This document shows, piece after piece, positions 17,403 to 27,094 of a stretch of 32,911 bases of DNA. Source of the DNA: Planctomycetota bacterium. Its GTDB lineage: Bacteria > Planctomycetota > MHYJ01 > JACQXL01 > CAKKQI01. The DNA is taken from positions 1 to 32,911 of the forward strand of contig DAOWBV010000004.1 of assembly GCA_030633885.1 (NCBI GenBank), written 5' to 3'. The notes below the pieces were generated by a model. The model saw only the letters and a list, made by a program, of their open reading frames with translations. It ran no database searches and was not told where the DNA came from. The stretch's first letter is position 1; every line of letters begins with the position of its first letter. A program made the translations under genes and the position numbers.

Positions 17403-19904
17403 TTATTTTTTTTTGGGCGGATTATTTTTCAATTGTTTGATAATACCTCTAACAATCCGATTCTGTTTTTTTACATCTTCATTTCTCGGATTGACTTTCC
17501 GGGCTTCCTGATACAGGGTCAAAGCTGACTCAAACTTAGACAACGCGATTTGAGGGTTTCCGGTCGAACGTTCCAGATGTCCCCAGTAATGATATATCTT
17601 GGCCAGGGAGATGATGCGCTCATAATTAGCCGGTTCTAACTGGTACCCTCTTTCCAGGCAGACGTAACAGCAGCGGATAAAATCACGGGGGCTGAGCCGA
17701 ACATTGAAATGACGGGTTCTTTTATCGTGAGTAGAGAAGACGGTTTTTTCATCCCAGTTGAGAATTTCGTCTAAACCGGGAAGTTTTTTAAATTGATCTT
17801 TAATCGACTTGCCTTCAACTGACGAAGGCGTGATCCGGGCCAATTCCATAAAATTCCGGCCGGCGCCGTTTAAATAAGTTTTTTCTTTTGGGGCTAACTT
17901 GATAGCCCGTTGATAATAGGGAATGCTGGCGATCCGGATGTTAAAAATAATTTGTTTTTCCTTAGAGGTCAATTGCTGGAGTGGTCTTCGGCGTTGGATA
18001 GCCATAGCTTCCGTATCATAACTGAAACAGAATTTATAAGCCCCGTCGGCCTGGATCTGTTTAATATTTGTTTCCCAGAATAAAATAACCGCGCCGGTTA
18101 AAAGGATGACGTAAATTAAAAAGTTACTGAACAGAACGGTGGTTTTTTCCGGATGAATGGTGGCCCTGGCCCGGATGATCGCGAAAGCCCCGATCGGTAA
18201 AGCGGCCAATAAGTAGATGTAAGAGCCGGCGATCAGTTGATCCAGGGTGTCAACTGAATAAGTAACGTCCGGCCAGTACCAGTTCATGATCGCATAACAG
18301 ATGATAAAAGTTATGCCGACGTAGAACCAGAAAATACCATTGGCAATTGCCCGGCTGAATTTTAAGTCGATAGACGCATTCGTTTTGGTCATAAAATCCT
18401 GACGATTTTTTTTGTTTTTCTTTTTATTTCCCCTTTTTTGGGCGGATTCCGACTCGGATTGAGGTGACGATTCAGTTTCTGTGATTCGAACAATTCCCCA
18501 AACACCGGCCAAATATAACCAGAAGTAAGTCTGGGTGACAACGATATCGATCCCGACGGTGGTTTCGAGTACATGGGCGCTGATCCCGGCCAGTAATCCC
18601 AGTAGCAAAAATCGGTAAGTGCTATTGTCCCAGTTTTTCCAGAGTGCTTTGATCCCGATATAAAAGAAAGTGGCGATCAGAAACATATAGGTAAATAGGC
18701 CGAATATTCCGCGGGTGATCCAGGCATCAAGAAAGCTATTGTGCGATCGGTCCGCGTGTTGGGTTTTCCCTTCTATCCGGCTTAGTTCCGGCGGGTGGTA
18801 TTTGTAAAAAATAGTGCCCAGCGATTCCGGACCATACCCGAAAGCCGTCTGACTCGGGGAGGCGTCTTTCATCAAATCGACCACGCCTTCCCAGATGATC
18901 ATTCGCACCCGGCCGCTGCCGGTTTTGAAATCATTTAAGTTGGCGACCCGTTCCAGGTAGGGAATTTTTCTTAATGATTCCAGTGGTCCGCCCGGGACAT
19001 TCAACAGAATGATAAAAACAATAGTAAAAAAAATAATTAAACCGCTGATAATTAATGGTTTAAAGATTTTTGCCCGGAGGGCCGTAATAAAGAACCAGAG
19101 TAATACGAAAGTGAAACCTCCGGCCAGGCAACCGGCGATCGGGCCGCGGCTTTTGGCCAGGATGATACTGATCAGTTGAAAGGCTAACAGTAAACCGTAC
19201 CCGACGATTTTAAATCCGTGGATGAGCGGCGGCGTATTATCATCCGGGGTAATGATTTTTTTGATGGTGATCAAAAAACGACTTAGGGTTAAGGGGACGA
19301 GCATGATCAAGTAAGCGGCCAGGAAGATGGGGTTGCCCATAGTCGCCGAAACGCGGACGGTTGGGTCCGAACCTTTCCAGGGGACCGGATCATATCCTAA
19401 ACGCTGAATAAGAGCGTAAATAATAATGGGAATTGAAGTTAAAATGATTGTGGTGACCAATCGCTCTATTTGTTCTTTTGTTCTCAGATGGGAAGCCGCT
19501 AAAATAAAAATAATGAAATAAGTGAATACGGTGTAGACTCCCTGTAAGCGATCGTAGGAACCCCAGAAACTGACGTGGAAAGGTATCCGGGAAAGGCTGA
19601 CCGAAATTATATATGAAACTATTAATAATAACATGGGGATCCAGATTGGTTTCCAGCTAATTTGATTAGTCACCTCGAGATCTGTTTGAGGCGTAATCCT
19701 TCTTAATTCGATGGTTTTTATGATCCAGGCCAGGACCATAAAAATAGCGATACTGCGCAGTAGGCATGATTTATCCGGCTCGAACATTCGATGGGTGTAA
19801 ATATTCATGTAAAGGGCGGATAAAACAATTGCCGCCAGCCAGCCTGCTTCAATGAATTTATCGCAGTAAAGACTCAATAAAGTATGTTTTTTTTTCTGGT
19901 TCAT
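17403..19904 (-). CDS. O-antigen ligase/Wzy-like membrane protein with C-terminal TPR
   Basis: The 833-residue multispanning protein belongs to the Wzy_C / O-antigen ligase group, which joins or polymerises glycans on the periplasmic side. The family signature is seen as GSGRVRMIIWEGVVDLM, GYGPESL and SHNSFLDAWITRGIFGL, with the large periplasmic loop between. About ten to twelve hydrophobic helices cover residues 15-460 and another group 515-640. A Lys-rich segment (about 483-497) splits them. The C-terminal region, about 660-825, is helical with TPR-like character (LAKIYHYWGHLERSTGNPQIALSKFESA broken into helix pairs), a fusion common in uncultivated Gram-negative phyla. It is last in the minus-strand unit starting at recG, 64 bases after the formyltransferase. 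The substrate cannot be named. Confidence 0.8.
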   Translation of the reverse strand: MNQKKKHTLLSLYCDKFIEAGWLAAIVLSALYMNIYTHRMFEPDKSCLLRSIAIFMVLAWIIKTIELRRITPQTDLEVTNQISWKPIWIPMLLLIVSYIISVSLSRIPFHVSFWGSYDRLQGVYTVFTYFIIFILAASHLRTKEQIERLVTTIILTSIPIIIYALIQRLGYDPVPWKGSDPTVRVSATMGNPIFLAAYLIMLVPLTLSRFLITIKKIITPDDNTPPLIHGFKIVGYGLLLAFQLISIILAKSRGPIAGCLAGGFTFVLLWFFITALRAKIFKPLIISGLIIFFTIVFIILLNVPGGPLESLRKIPYLERVANLNDFKTGSGRVRMIIWEGVVDLMKDASPSQTAFGYGPESLGTIFYKYHPPELSRIEGKTQHADRSHNSFLDAWITRGIFGLFTYMFLIATFFYIGIKALWKNWDNSTYRFLLLGLLAGISAHVLETTVGIDIVVTQTYFWLYLAGVWGIVRITETESSPQSESESAQKRGNKKKNKKNRQDFMTKTNASIDLKFSRAIANGIFWFYVGITFIICYAIMNWYWPDVTYSVDTLDQLIAGSYIYLLAALPIGAFAIIRARATIHPEKTTVLFSNFLIYVILLTGAVILFWETNIKQIQADGAYKFCFSYDTEAMAIQRRRPLQQLTSKEKQIIFNIRIASIPYYQRAIKLAPKEKTYLNGAGRNFMELARITPSSVEGKSIKDQFKKLPGLDEILNWDEKTVFSTHDKRTRHFNVRLSPRDFIRCCYVCLERGYQLEPANYERIISLAKIYHYWGHLERSTGNPQIALSKFESALTLYQEARKVNPRNEDVKKQNRIVRGIIKQLKNNPPKKK

Positions 19905-19968
19905 AAAGAATTATTACCTCGTATTGTTTATCCGTGCTGTTCGGATAAAAAACTGGACAAAAATATAA

Positions 19969-20751
19969 CTACAACTGTTTCTTCCTCAGGTTTTTTATGA
20001 TTTTTTTAAATTTAATGTATTCAGTGATTGTCGGATGATACCATTGTTTGGATAAAGTTGACGATTTCGAAAATGTTTTTATATTCCCTTTGCTAGATAT
20101 TATTTCTTTGATAGATTTTATCATCAGATCAGTTCCCACTAGATATTGTTTGATGGCTAATGTGCAAAAAGTATCGGTTGCCGGGTCAAATTCAATCCTT
20201 TTTTGATAAAGGATCGGACCAGTATCAACTCCGGCATCAATCTGATGGATGGTTACACCTGCTTTCTTGTAATCCTGATTATAAATTGCCCAGAACGCTC
20301 CGTGAACACCGCGATATTCCGGGGTGATTCCACAATGGATATTGATGATACTGTTGCATAAATTGATGATGTTTTTTTTTATAATACTTGTGCCTGAAAC
20401 GACGACGACGTTTGGATTGTATTTTTTTATCAGTTCCGCTACCTTAGAACAGTTTAAATTTTTTAATTTAATAGATGGCCGATTAGTTTTATTAACGTTA
20501 CCTAGTAGATGGTTTATCTTTTGTTTCGAGAAGGAGTTTATAATAATTTTAGCATAAATAATAAACACAACTTGACCCAATGTTTTAAGCAGTCCCTGCT
20601 TTTTCAATCTATATCTGATCATTCTAAATTTTGCGGCGAATGATCCTTTTTCGTAGATAACACAGCTGATATCGAAATGCGCTGATAATTCCTGGACTAA
20701 ATAATGATTAGTTTTACTTTCACTGGTTAAAATCAGGATTTTCGTGTTCAT
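19969..20751 (-). CDS. Formyltransferase-family protein
   Basis: The 260-residue protein has the N10-formyltetrahydrofolate-dependent transferase fold with the catalytic trio Asn137, His139 (NIHCGITPEYRG) and Asp176 (DAGVDTGPI). It is shorter than methionyl-tRNA formyltransferase and has no obvious C-terminal OB domain. Together with the deacetylase and ligase neighbours this suggests formylation of an amino sugar of a surface glycan, which is inferred. Its ATG overlaps the deacetylase stop by four bases. Base composition is visibly more AT-rich than the flanking genes (18 G+C in bases 20101-20160), hinting at transfer. Confidence 0.75.
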   Translation of the reverse strand: MNTKILILTSESKTNHYLVQELSAHFDISCVIYEKGSFAAKFRMIRYRLKKQGLLKTLGQVVFIIYAKIIINSFSKQKINHLLGNVNKTNRPSIKLKNLNCSKVAELIKKYNPNVVVVSGTSIIKKNIINLCNSIINIHCGITPEYRGVHGAFWAIYNQDYKKAGVTIHQIDAGVDTGPILYQKRIEFDPATDTFCTLAIKQYLVGTDLMIKSIKEIISSKGNIKTFSKSSTLSKQWYHPTITEYIKFKKIIKNLRKKQL

Positions 20752-21701
20752 TGATGAAGCTTCTTATACTCATGATAAATTTCTGTCATTGTCAAATTTT
20801 CGATATTGCCTTTGGTTCGTTCTCGGCTAAAATACTTCAGTATTTCCTCGATGGCATAGAACATTTTTTCTGAACTTCCCAGATTAAAAGGGTGAAACCA
20901 GAGATGATATATGGCCTTACGCTTGATTGCACTTTTTATTCCTTTTTTAGCCTTAATAATCCTGACTAAAGATGGCAAAAATTTCCTCATCCCATCATAT
21001 CTGGTTAAAAATTGGGAAGCCGGTATCTCCAAGATATCATATTGATAAGGTAATTCAGATAATTGATAAACCGGCGGGGTGATACCTGATATGCGATCTA
21101 CCATCGAAAAAAGTGGTTGTAAGCCTCTCGGTGTCTTTCGATACCAATTTTTTTCAGTACCTCTAAATGTTTTAATGCCACAGGCCGCAATCTCTTTCAA
21201 GTAACCTATTTTATTTCTCGGGAAGACTAAAGATTCGACATCAAAACCAAGCTTGGCTCCCAATTTTATGCAATTCATTATTTGCGAAACAGCAATTTTT
21301 GCGGTACATTCTTTATCTCCGATTATAACATGTGAGAAAGTATGAGTGCCAATCTCTTGTTTTATTTTCATACTCCTCACTTTATCGAGAATATCTTTTC
21401 CATACCAATAGGGGTCTCTTTTTAATCCTGTTCCCGGATCGTATTTATGCCAATCTTCGTTGTTAAACCAATGATATTTCGGACTCAGTACATTCTGATG
21501 AATTCCCGTGCATTGGTCTAAAAACAAATGTCCCACAAAAGCCCAGGTGGCTTTTATGGAATATCGTTCAAGTAGCTCGATCAGGCGGTTAATAAGTAGG
21601 CGATAATGATCAAAGTGATACTTGTAGGTAATAAACCCCTTCTTATCAAAGGTGCCCCACGCTAATTCCGTATCAAGCGACAGAACAAATAGTGCTTTCA
21701 T
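20748..21701 (-). CDS. Polysaccharide deacetylase family protein
   Basis: The 317-residue protein is a NodB-type carbohydrate esterase. Visible signatures are SLDTE (Asp10, near the catalytic/metal Asp), the metal-binding His120 and His124 in THTFSH, the VFPRNK segment, and HLWFHPFNL near the end. Such enzymes remove N-acetyl groups from sugars in exported glycans, which fits an adjacent formyltransferase that could act on the freed amine. No signal peptide is present, so action is likely cytosolic or on a lipid-linked precursor. Its start overlaps the recG stop by four bases and its stop overlaps the next start by four bases. Like the formyltransferase it is AT-rich. Confidence 0.8.
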   Translation of the reverse strand: MKALFVLSLDTELAWGTFDKKGFITYKYHFDHYRLLINRLIELLERYSIKATWAFVGHLFLDQCTGIHQNVLSPKYHWFNNEDWHKYDPGTGLKRDPYWYGKDILDKVRSMKIKQEIGTHTFSHVIIGDKECTAKIAVSQIMNCIKLGAKLGFDVESLVFPRNKIGYLKEIAACGIKTFRGTEKNWYRKTPRGLQPLFSMVDRISGITPPVYQLSELPYQYDILEIPASQFLTRYDGMRKFLPSLVRIIKAKKGIKSAIKRKAIYHLWFHPFNLGSSEKMFYAIEEILKYFSRERTKGNIENLTMTEIYHEYKKLHQ

Positions 21702-23812
21702 ATGGCGTTATATTTATTTTTAAACTGCTTAATAATTATTTCTTTTAAACAACGGTGTTGACCTTGTTTTAACAAAGGGTCCCGGCTGAGGACCTGTCCA
21801 GCGTCGTTTCGGGTTTGTTTCAGGATATCAAAATCCCGATGGAGGTCAACAATTTTAAATTCCGGGAATCCGCTTTGCTTTAATCCCAAAAATTCCCCCG
21901 GTCCCCGGATCCTGAGATCTTCTTCCGCGATCCGAAACCCGTCGTTGGTTTCCGCCATAATATTTAACCGTTGTTTCGATTCCGGGGTGGTAAAGTCGCC
22001 AAAGAGTAAACAATAAGAACGATGTGTTCCCCGGCCGATCCGGCCCCGTAATTGATGGAGCTGGGCCAGCCCGTAGCGCTCGGCGTGATCGATGACCATG
22101 ATCGAAGCGTTCGGGACGTCGATCCCCACTTCAATGATTACCGTTGAGACCAGAATATTTATCCGGCCGGATCGGAAATCCTGCATGACTTGATCTTTTT
22201 TCTTTTCGCTCATTCCGCCGTGCAGTAAAGTCACCCGGAATTCCGGAAATATTTTCTCTTGCAGATATTTAGCCATCTGGGTGGCGGATTTTAATGATCC
22301 CTGTTGGTTGATTGCTTGATCAGATTGTTCAATTAAGGGATAAACAAAATATACCTGCCGGCCTTCTTTTAATTTGCCCCGGATAAAATCAAGCGCCCGG
22401 ACCATTTTTTTTGTCGGGCGTAATAATGTTTTGATCGGTTGCCGGCCCGGGGGTAGTTCGTCGATCGTGGAAATATCCAGATCGCCGAATAAGGTCATAG
22501 CCATGGTCCGGGGGATCGGGGTGGCGGTCATGACCAGTGTATGCGGGTTGCCGCCTTTTTGTTTGAGCACCGATCGCTGGATCACCCCGAATTTATGCTG
22601 TTCGTCAATGATTAATAAAGATAATTTTTGAAAGGCAACTTGTTTTTGAATTAAAGAATGAGTGCCAATCACTAAATTGATCCGGCCCTGTTTAATAAGG
22701 TTTAATCTTTTTCTTCGTTCCGCGGCCGGCAGGCCGCTGGTTAATAATGTGATCTTGACCCGGGAATCGGCCAGGAGTTGGGTAATAGTCTGGTAATGTT
22801 GTTCCGCCAGGATTTCCGTCGGGGTCATGAAAGCAACCTGGGTTTTATTGCCGATGGCTACCAGGGACGCGTAAATAGCCACGACCGTTTTGCCGGACCC
22901 GACATCGCCTTGCAGGAGCCGGTTCATCGGGTGAGTTCGGAGGAGATCCTGCTTTATTTCCCGGATGACTTTTTCCTGAGACCGGGTCAAGGTGAAGGGA
23001 ATACGCTGGCGGATTCGTTCTTCCAGGGCGGTTGATATTTTCAAAGGGTATTTGACCTTGCTTTTCCGGACCCGGTTCCGGCGCAGGCCCAGGGCTAATT
23101 GTAACAGGAACAGTTCTTCATAAATGAATCTTTTTCGTGCGGTCGCGAGTTTGGTATTATTATCAGGAAAATGGATTTGCCGGATGGCCTGTTCAACGGG
23201 CGGTAACTGACGTTTTTTTCGTAACAGATCGTCAATGATCTCAGGCAGATCAATATTTTTATCAAGAAGAATCTTGATAGTACGCCGCATGAATTTTTGT
23301 TTTAAGCCTTCGGTTAACGGATAGCAGGGGATCAGTCCGCCGGCGTGCAGGGGTGGAGAATTATCGTCGGCCAGGACTTCATATTCCGGGGCGATCATCT
23401 CTGGTTTTTCTAACAGTTTGATCCGGCCGGAAAGGATTACTTTTTTACCTTTCGTCAGGTAGGTTTTCAGATAAGGTTGGTTGAACCAGGTAGCGTAGAT
23501 CATTCCGCTTTGGTCACTAACGGCTGCTTTGACGATGCTTTTCCGCCGTCGGGTCCGGATGAGGCTGATCGTAACGATTTTTCCCTGAATAGTTTCTTCT
23601 TCAGCACTGGAGAGACGTTCAGTCGATTTTTGTGACCGGTAAAAATTTAAGATCTCAGTGATTTTTTTTATTTTAGTCCGGTCCAGGTATTTCCGTGGAA
23701 AGTGGTAGAGTAGGTCTCGGCTGGTGCTGATGCCCAGGTGGTGAAAATGTTTGACTCGCTCCGGGCCGACCCCTTTTAAATACTGAACTGACATCATTAG
23801 ATCATTACTCAT
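21698..23812 (-). CDS. recG: ATP-dependent DNA helicase RecG
   Basis: RecG remodels stalled replication forks and Holliday junctions. The 704-residue protein is of normal length. It has an N-terminal helix-hairpin-helix-like and OB wedge domain (residues about 10-150), helicase motif I GDVGSGKT (302-309), motif II DEQH, motif III TATPIPRT, and the C-terminal motif QLRGRIGRG followed by the RecG tail. The ATG (23812) has only a weak Shine-Dalgarno. It is first in a minus-strand unit with the deacetylase, formyltransferase and ligase, an unusual pairing of repair and glycan genes. The element end at 23843 lies 30 bases upstream and may supply its -35 box. Confidence 0.95.
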   Translation of the reverse strand: MSNDLMMSVQYLKGVGPERVKHFHHLGISTSRDLLYHFPRKYLDRTKIKKITEILNFYRSQKSTERLSSAEEETIQGKIVTISLIRTRRRKSIVKAAVSDQSGMIYATWFNQPYLKTYLTKGKKVILSGRIKLLEKPEMIAPEYEVLADDNSPPLHAGGLIPCYPLTEGLKQKFMRRTIKILLDKNIDLPEIIDDLLRKKRQLPPVEQAIRQIHFPDNNTKLATARKRFIYEELFLLQLALGLRRNRVRKSKVKYPLKISTALEERIRQRIPFTLTRSQEKVIREIKQDLLRTHPMNRLLQGDVGSGKTVVAIYASLVAIGNKTQVAFMTPTEILAEQHYQTITQLLADSRVKITLLTSGLPAAERRKRLNLIKQGRINLVIGTHSLIQKQVAFQKLSLLIIDEQHKFGVIQRSVLKQKGGNPHTLVMTATPIPRTMAMTLFGDLDISTIDELPPGRQPIKTLLRPTKKMVRALDFIRGKLKEGRQVYFVYPLIEQSDQAINQQGSLKSATQMAKYLQEKIFPEFRVTLLHGGMSEKKKDQVMQDFRSGRINILVSTVIIEVGIDVPNASIMVIDHAERYGLAQLHQLRGRIGRGTHRSYCLLFGDFTTPESKQRLNIMAETNDGFRIAEEDLRIRGPGEFLGLKQSGFPEFKIVDLHRDFDILKQTRNDAGQVLSRDPLLKQGQHRCLKEIIIKQFKNKYNAI

Positions 23813-23822
23813 GATGTACCAT

Positions 23823-23850
23823 TTTATATAAACATTATAAGTGGGGTCAA
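23823..23850 (-). promoter_or_regulatory. Possible recG promoter with -35 in the mobile-element end
   Basis: On the minus strand, TTGACC (23850-23845, inside the element terminus), a 16-base spacer and TATAAA (23828-23823) are found. A second -10-like TATAAT (23839-23834) has no good -35 match upstream. The start would be about 23816, close to the ATG at 23812. Confidence 0.4.
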
Positions 23851-23989
23851 CCCCGTTAGAGGTAGGTCACCGTACCTGCCTGCCGGCAGGGGTGACCGTC
23901 GTATTGCAAGAATAATAACGTTAGTAATATTAATTTACTATTGCCCGTAATTTATTCGCAATAATATCAAATACCTCTAACGGGGTCAA
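23843..23989 (+). mobile_element. MITE-like element, copy 1 (upstream of uvrA)
   Basis: This 147-bp non-coding element ends in inverted repeats: CAACCCCGTTAGAGG on the left and CCTCTAACGGGGTCAA on the right, sharing the core ACCCCGTTAGAGG. The left end is longer and is itself a small hairpin, GGGGTCAACCCC. Inside lies a nested hairpin GGTCACC/GGTGACC (around 23865-23897) carrying an extra CCTGCCGGCAGG palindrome. The interior matches copy 2 in reverse orientation along its length, including TTATTGCC-like and TAATTTATT segments and the ATCAAAT next to the right end. No transposase is nearby and no clear target duplication was found. Confidence 0.75.
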
Positions 23990-24031
23990 TAGAATCATAT
24001 TTTCGCCCCATAAAATTTTTAAAAAATCTTA

Positions 24032-24060
24032 TGGACATTCCATTACCGGTATGCTATCCT
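24032..24060 (+). promoter_or_regulatory. Probable uvrA promoter
   Basis: TGGACA (24032-24037), a 17-base spacer and TATCCT (24055-24060) lie 43 bases downstream of MITE copy 1 and 73 bases before the uvrA ATG. The match is good but not perfect; no LexA-type box was recognised. Confidence 0.45.
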
Positions 24061-24132
24061 AATAGGTTTGAGGTAACCCTAAGATTTTCTCCTGATGGAT
24101 ATAGTATCTAACAGAGGCCCAGAGACCAGGTT

Positions 24133-26964
24133 ATGAAAAACAAGCATATTTCGATCAAAGGCGCCCGGATGCATAATCTCAAGAATATCGAGATCGATAT
24201 TCCCCGGGATAAACTAGTCGTTATTACCGGGGTAAGCGGTTCCGGGAAGTCATCGCTGGCTTTTGATACTATCTATGCTGAGGGGCAGAGGCGTTATATT
24301 GAGAGTCTTTCAGCTTATGCCCGTCAGTTTTTAGAGCAGATGGCTAAACCCGAAGTTGAGCATATCCGGGGCTTACCGCCGACGATCTCCATCGAACAGC
24401 GCAGTGGGGTGGGGACGCCGCGTTCCATCGTGGCCACGGCGACCGAAATATATGATTATTTAAGGGTTTTATTTGCCCGGGTTGGTCAGGTTCATTGTTA
24501 TAAATGCCAGCGGGTGATCAGCCGGCAATCGGCCCAGCAGATTATTGATCAGGTCCTGCTCATGCCGGCCCAGCGCCGGATCATGATCCTGGCGCCACTG
24601 GTTCGGGGCCGGAAAGGGCAGCATCGGGAGATATTTGAAAAAGTAAAAAGAAGCGGTTTTCGCCGGGTTCGGGTCGATGGTAAACTGATCGAACTGGATA
24701 CCCGCCGTCGTCAGATCAAGCTGAATAAAAATAAAAAACATAATATTGAGACCGTGATTGACCGGTTGATCACCGGGCCGGGAATTAAAGAACGGTTGTC
24801 CGATTCGCTCGAAATGGCTTTGCAGTTAGGCGATGGATTGGTCATTATTTCGGAAGAAAAAAACTCTGTTTCCGGGCGCGGCGGTTGGTCTGATACCATT
24901 TTCAGTGAGCATTTTGCCTGTCCGGAGTGCGGGGTAAATGTTGAGGAAGTCAGCCCGCGTATGTTTTCCTTTAACAGTCCTTACGGGGCCTGTCCGGTCT
25001 GTAACGGTCTGGGGAGTAAAATGGAGCTTGATGAAGACCTGATCGTTCCGGATAAATCGTTGACTTTAAGTAACGGGGCGATCGAGGCCTGGCGGAAATC
25101 CGGTCACCGGATGGCTATCTATTATCATCACGTGTTGCGTGATGTTGCCCACTCTTTTGATGTTAGTTTGAATACACCTTTCTTTAAATTAGCGGCTGAT
25201 CAAAAAAGGATCATGATGATCGGGACCAAGCCGGCGGACGAAAAAAAATACGGGACGACCTTTGAAGGTGTGATTCCGGGTCTGGAACGCCGTTTCCGGA
25301 ATACGACCAGTGATTATGTCAAGAACCGGATCCTGTCCTACATGAGTGAATTACCTTGCCCGGCCTGCAACGGCGCGCGTTTAAAGCCGGAATCGCAAGC
25401 GGTCCGGATCGGGGGAAAGAATATTTACGAGATCACGCGATTAAATATTGAAGTAGCCGCCCGTTTCTTCAAAAAATTATCTTTTGAGGGAGAGGACGCA
25501 CTGGTCGCCCGGCCCATTCTTAAAGAGATCACTAACCGGCTTTCTTTTATGGTCGATGTTGGTTTAAGCTATTTGACCCTGGATCGGAAAAGCGCCACCT
25601 TAGCCGGCGGGGAGGCCCAGCGGATCAGATTGGCCTCGCAGGTCGGGTCCGGACTGGTCGGGGTATGTTACGTGCTCGATGAACCGACCATCGGTTTGCA
25701 TCAGCGCGATAATAATCGGTTGTTGACCACATTAAAAAAGTTACGTGATCTGGGTAACACGATCATTGTGGTCGAGCATGACGAAGATACAATTAGGGCG
25801 GCTGATTACATTATCGATATCGGACCCGAAGCCGGGGCGCACGGCGGCCGGGTAGTGAGCGCCGGTTCATTTTCCGAAATATTAAAAAACAATAATTCGC
25901 TGACCGCCCAGTATTTAAAAAATAAACTAAAGATCGCGGTGCCGGCCAAGCGCCGTCCCTGGAATGAAGGTTACCAACTGGAGATCCAGGGGGCCCGGGC
26001 TAATAATCTTAAAAATATTAATGTTCGGATCCCGCTGGGAATTTTTTGCTGCGTGACCGGGGTTTCCGGTTCCGGGAAAAGTACTCTGGTGGAAGAGGTC
26101 CTTTACAAGGCCTTAAAACGACACCTTTATAAAAGCCGGATCCATACCGGTGAACACGATCGGATCCTGGGGGTGCAAAATACGGATAAGGTGATAGTGA
26201 TCGATCAGTTGCCGATCGGCCGGACACCCCGTTCCAATCCGGCGACTTATACCGGCGTGTTTGATGAGATCCGGCACCTTTACGCTTCAGTCAAAGAATC
26301 GAAGATCCGGGGTTACCAGCCGGGCCGTTTCAGTTTTAACCTTAAAGGTGGACGATGTGCGTCCTGTGAAGGGCAGGGGACCAAAGAGATCGAAATGCAT
26401 TTTTTGCCGGACGTGCACGTTGTTTGCGAAGCGTGTAAAGGTCAGCGGTATAACCGGGAAACGTTGGAAATAAAATACAAAGGTAAAAATATCGCCGAAG
26501 TGCTGGAAATGGAAATAAGCGAAGCGCTGGTTTTCTTTCGCAATTTTCCCAAGATCGTCCGGGTCCTGCAGACGCTGGAGGATGTCGGGCTGGGTTACAT
26601 GGCCATGGGTCAATCCAGTACCACCCTTTCCGGAGGGGAAGCCCAACGCATTAAACTCTCCGCCGAATTGGGTCGGGCCACGACCGGCCGGACCATTTAT
26701 ATTATGGATGAACCGACGACCGGACTGCATTTTTCCGATATTAATAAATTACTCAAAGTACTTAATCGGTTAGTGGATATGGGGAATACGATCTTGGTCG
26801 TCGAACATAATCTCGATGTCATCAAAACCGCCGATTACATTATTGACTTGGGGCCGGAAGGTGGCGATGCGGGCGGAAAAGTGGTTGCTGCCGGGACACC
26901 GGAAGAAATAGCAAAAAATAATCGTTCCTATACCGGCCAGGTCCTGAAACGATATTTACGTTGA
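24133..26964 (+). CDS. uvrA: Excinuclease ABC subunit A
   Basis: UvrA recognises damage in nucleotide excision repair with UvrB. The 943-residue protein has the usual two ABC ATPase modules: Walker A GVSGSGKS (residues 33-40), signatures LAGGEAQRI and LSGGEAQRI, and Walker [11 protein letters not shown] and [10 protein letters not shown]. Zinc-finger cysteines occur in CPECG...[15 protein letters not shown] and CASCEGQG...CEACKGQRY. Both ABC modules look intact. No other Uvr gene is nearby; recG is divergent to the left. The TGA stop codon lies inside the first bases of MITE copy 2 (TTGACCCC), so the C-terminus ends at the insertion boundary. Start: ATG 24133, weak Shine-Dalgarno CCAGG. Confidence 0.96.
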   Translation: MKNKHISIKGARMHNLKNIEIDIPRDKLVVITGVSGSGKSSLAFDTIYAEGQRRYIESLSAYARQFLEQMAKPEVEHIRGLPPTISIEQRSGVGTPRSIVATATEIYDYLRVLFARVGQVHCYKCQRVISRQSAQQIIDQVLLMPAQRRIMILAPLVRGRKGQHREIFEKVKRSGFRRVRVDGKLIELDTRRRQIKLNKNKKHNIETVIDRLITGPGIKERLSDSLEMALQLGDGLVIISEEKNSVSGRGGWSDTIFSEHFACPECGVNVEEVSPRMFSFNSPYGACPVCNGLGSKMELDEDLIVPDKSLTLSNGAIEAWRKSGHRMAIYYHHVLRDVAHSFDVSLNTPFFKLAADQKRIMMIGTKPADEKKYGTTFEGVIPGLERRFRNTTSDYVKNRILSYMSELPCPACNGARLKPESQAVRIGGKNIYEITRLNIEVAARFFKKLSFEGEDALVARPILKEITNRLSFMVDVGLSYLTLDRKSATLAGGEAQRIRLASQVGSGLVGVCYVLDEPTIGLHQRDNNRLLTTLKKLRDLGNTIIVVEHDEDTIRAADYIIDIGPEAGAHGGRVVSAGSFSEILKNNNSLTAQYLKNKLKIAVPAKRRPWNEGYQLEIQGARANNLKNINVRIPLGIFCCVTGVSGSGKSTLVEEVLYKALKRHLYKSRIHTGEHDRILGVQNTDKVIVIDQLPIGRTPRSNPATYTGVFDEIRHLYASVKESKIRGYQPGRFSFNLKGGRCASCEGQGTKEIEMHFLPDVHVVCEACKGQRYNRETLEIKYKGKNIAEVLEMEISEALVFFRNFPKIVRVLQTLEDVGLGYMAMGQSSTTLSGGEAQRIKLSAELGRATTGRTIYIMDEPTTGLHFSDINKLLKVLNRLVDMGNTILVVEHNLDVIKTADYIIDLGPEGGDAGGKVVAAGTPEEIAKNNRSYTGQVLKRYLR

Positions 26965-27092
26965 CCCCGTTAGAGGCATTTGATACTATTACAAATAAAT
27001 TACTGGCAATAACGAGTTAACATTACAAACAATATTATTATTACAATTGCAACGGTCGCCTGAGGCGACCTGCCTCTAACGGGGTTGACCCC
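26961..27092 (-). mobile_element. MITE-like element, copy 2 (downstream of uvrA)
   Basis: This 132-bp non-coding element is related to copy 1 but in opposite orientation. Its left end TTGACCCCGTTAGAGG is the short end and its right end CCTCTAACGGGGTTGACCCC the long end. Its nested hairpin is GGTCGCC/GGCGACC (around 27055-27070) and lacks the extra GC palindrome of copy 1, which accounts for part of the length difference. The first bases supply the uvrA stop codon. No open reading frame, transposase or clear target duplication was seen. Confidence 0.75.
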
Positions 27093-27094
27093 TT

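Noticed and set aside
26287-26730. Minus-strand frame inside uvrA
   Set aside because: Shadow of the conserved uvrA coding sequence; no Shine-Dalgarno or known motif.
23843-27092. Composite transposon carrying uvrA
   Set aside because: No transposase, and neither copy shows a convincing target duplication; only the inverted arrangement is supported.
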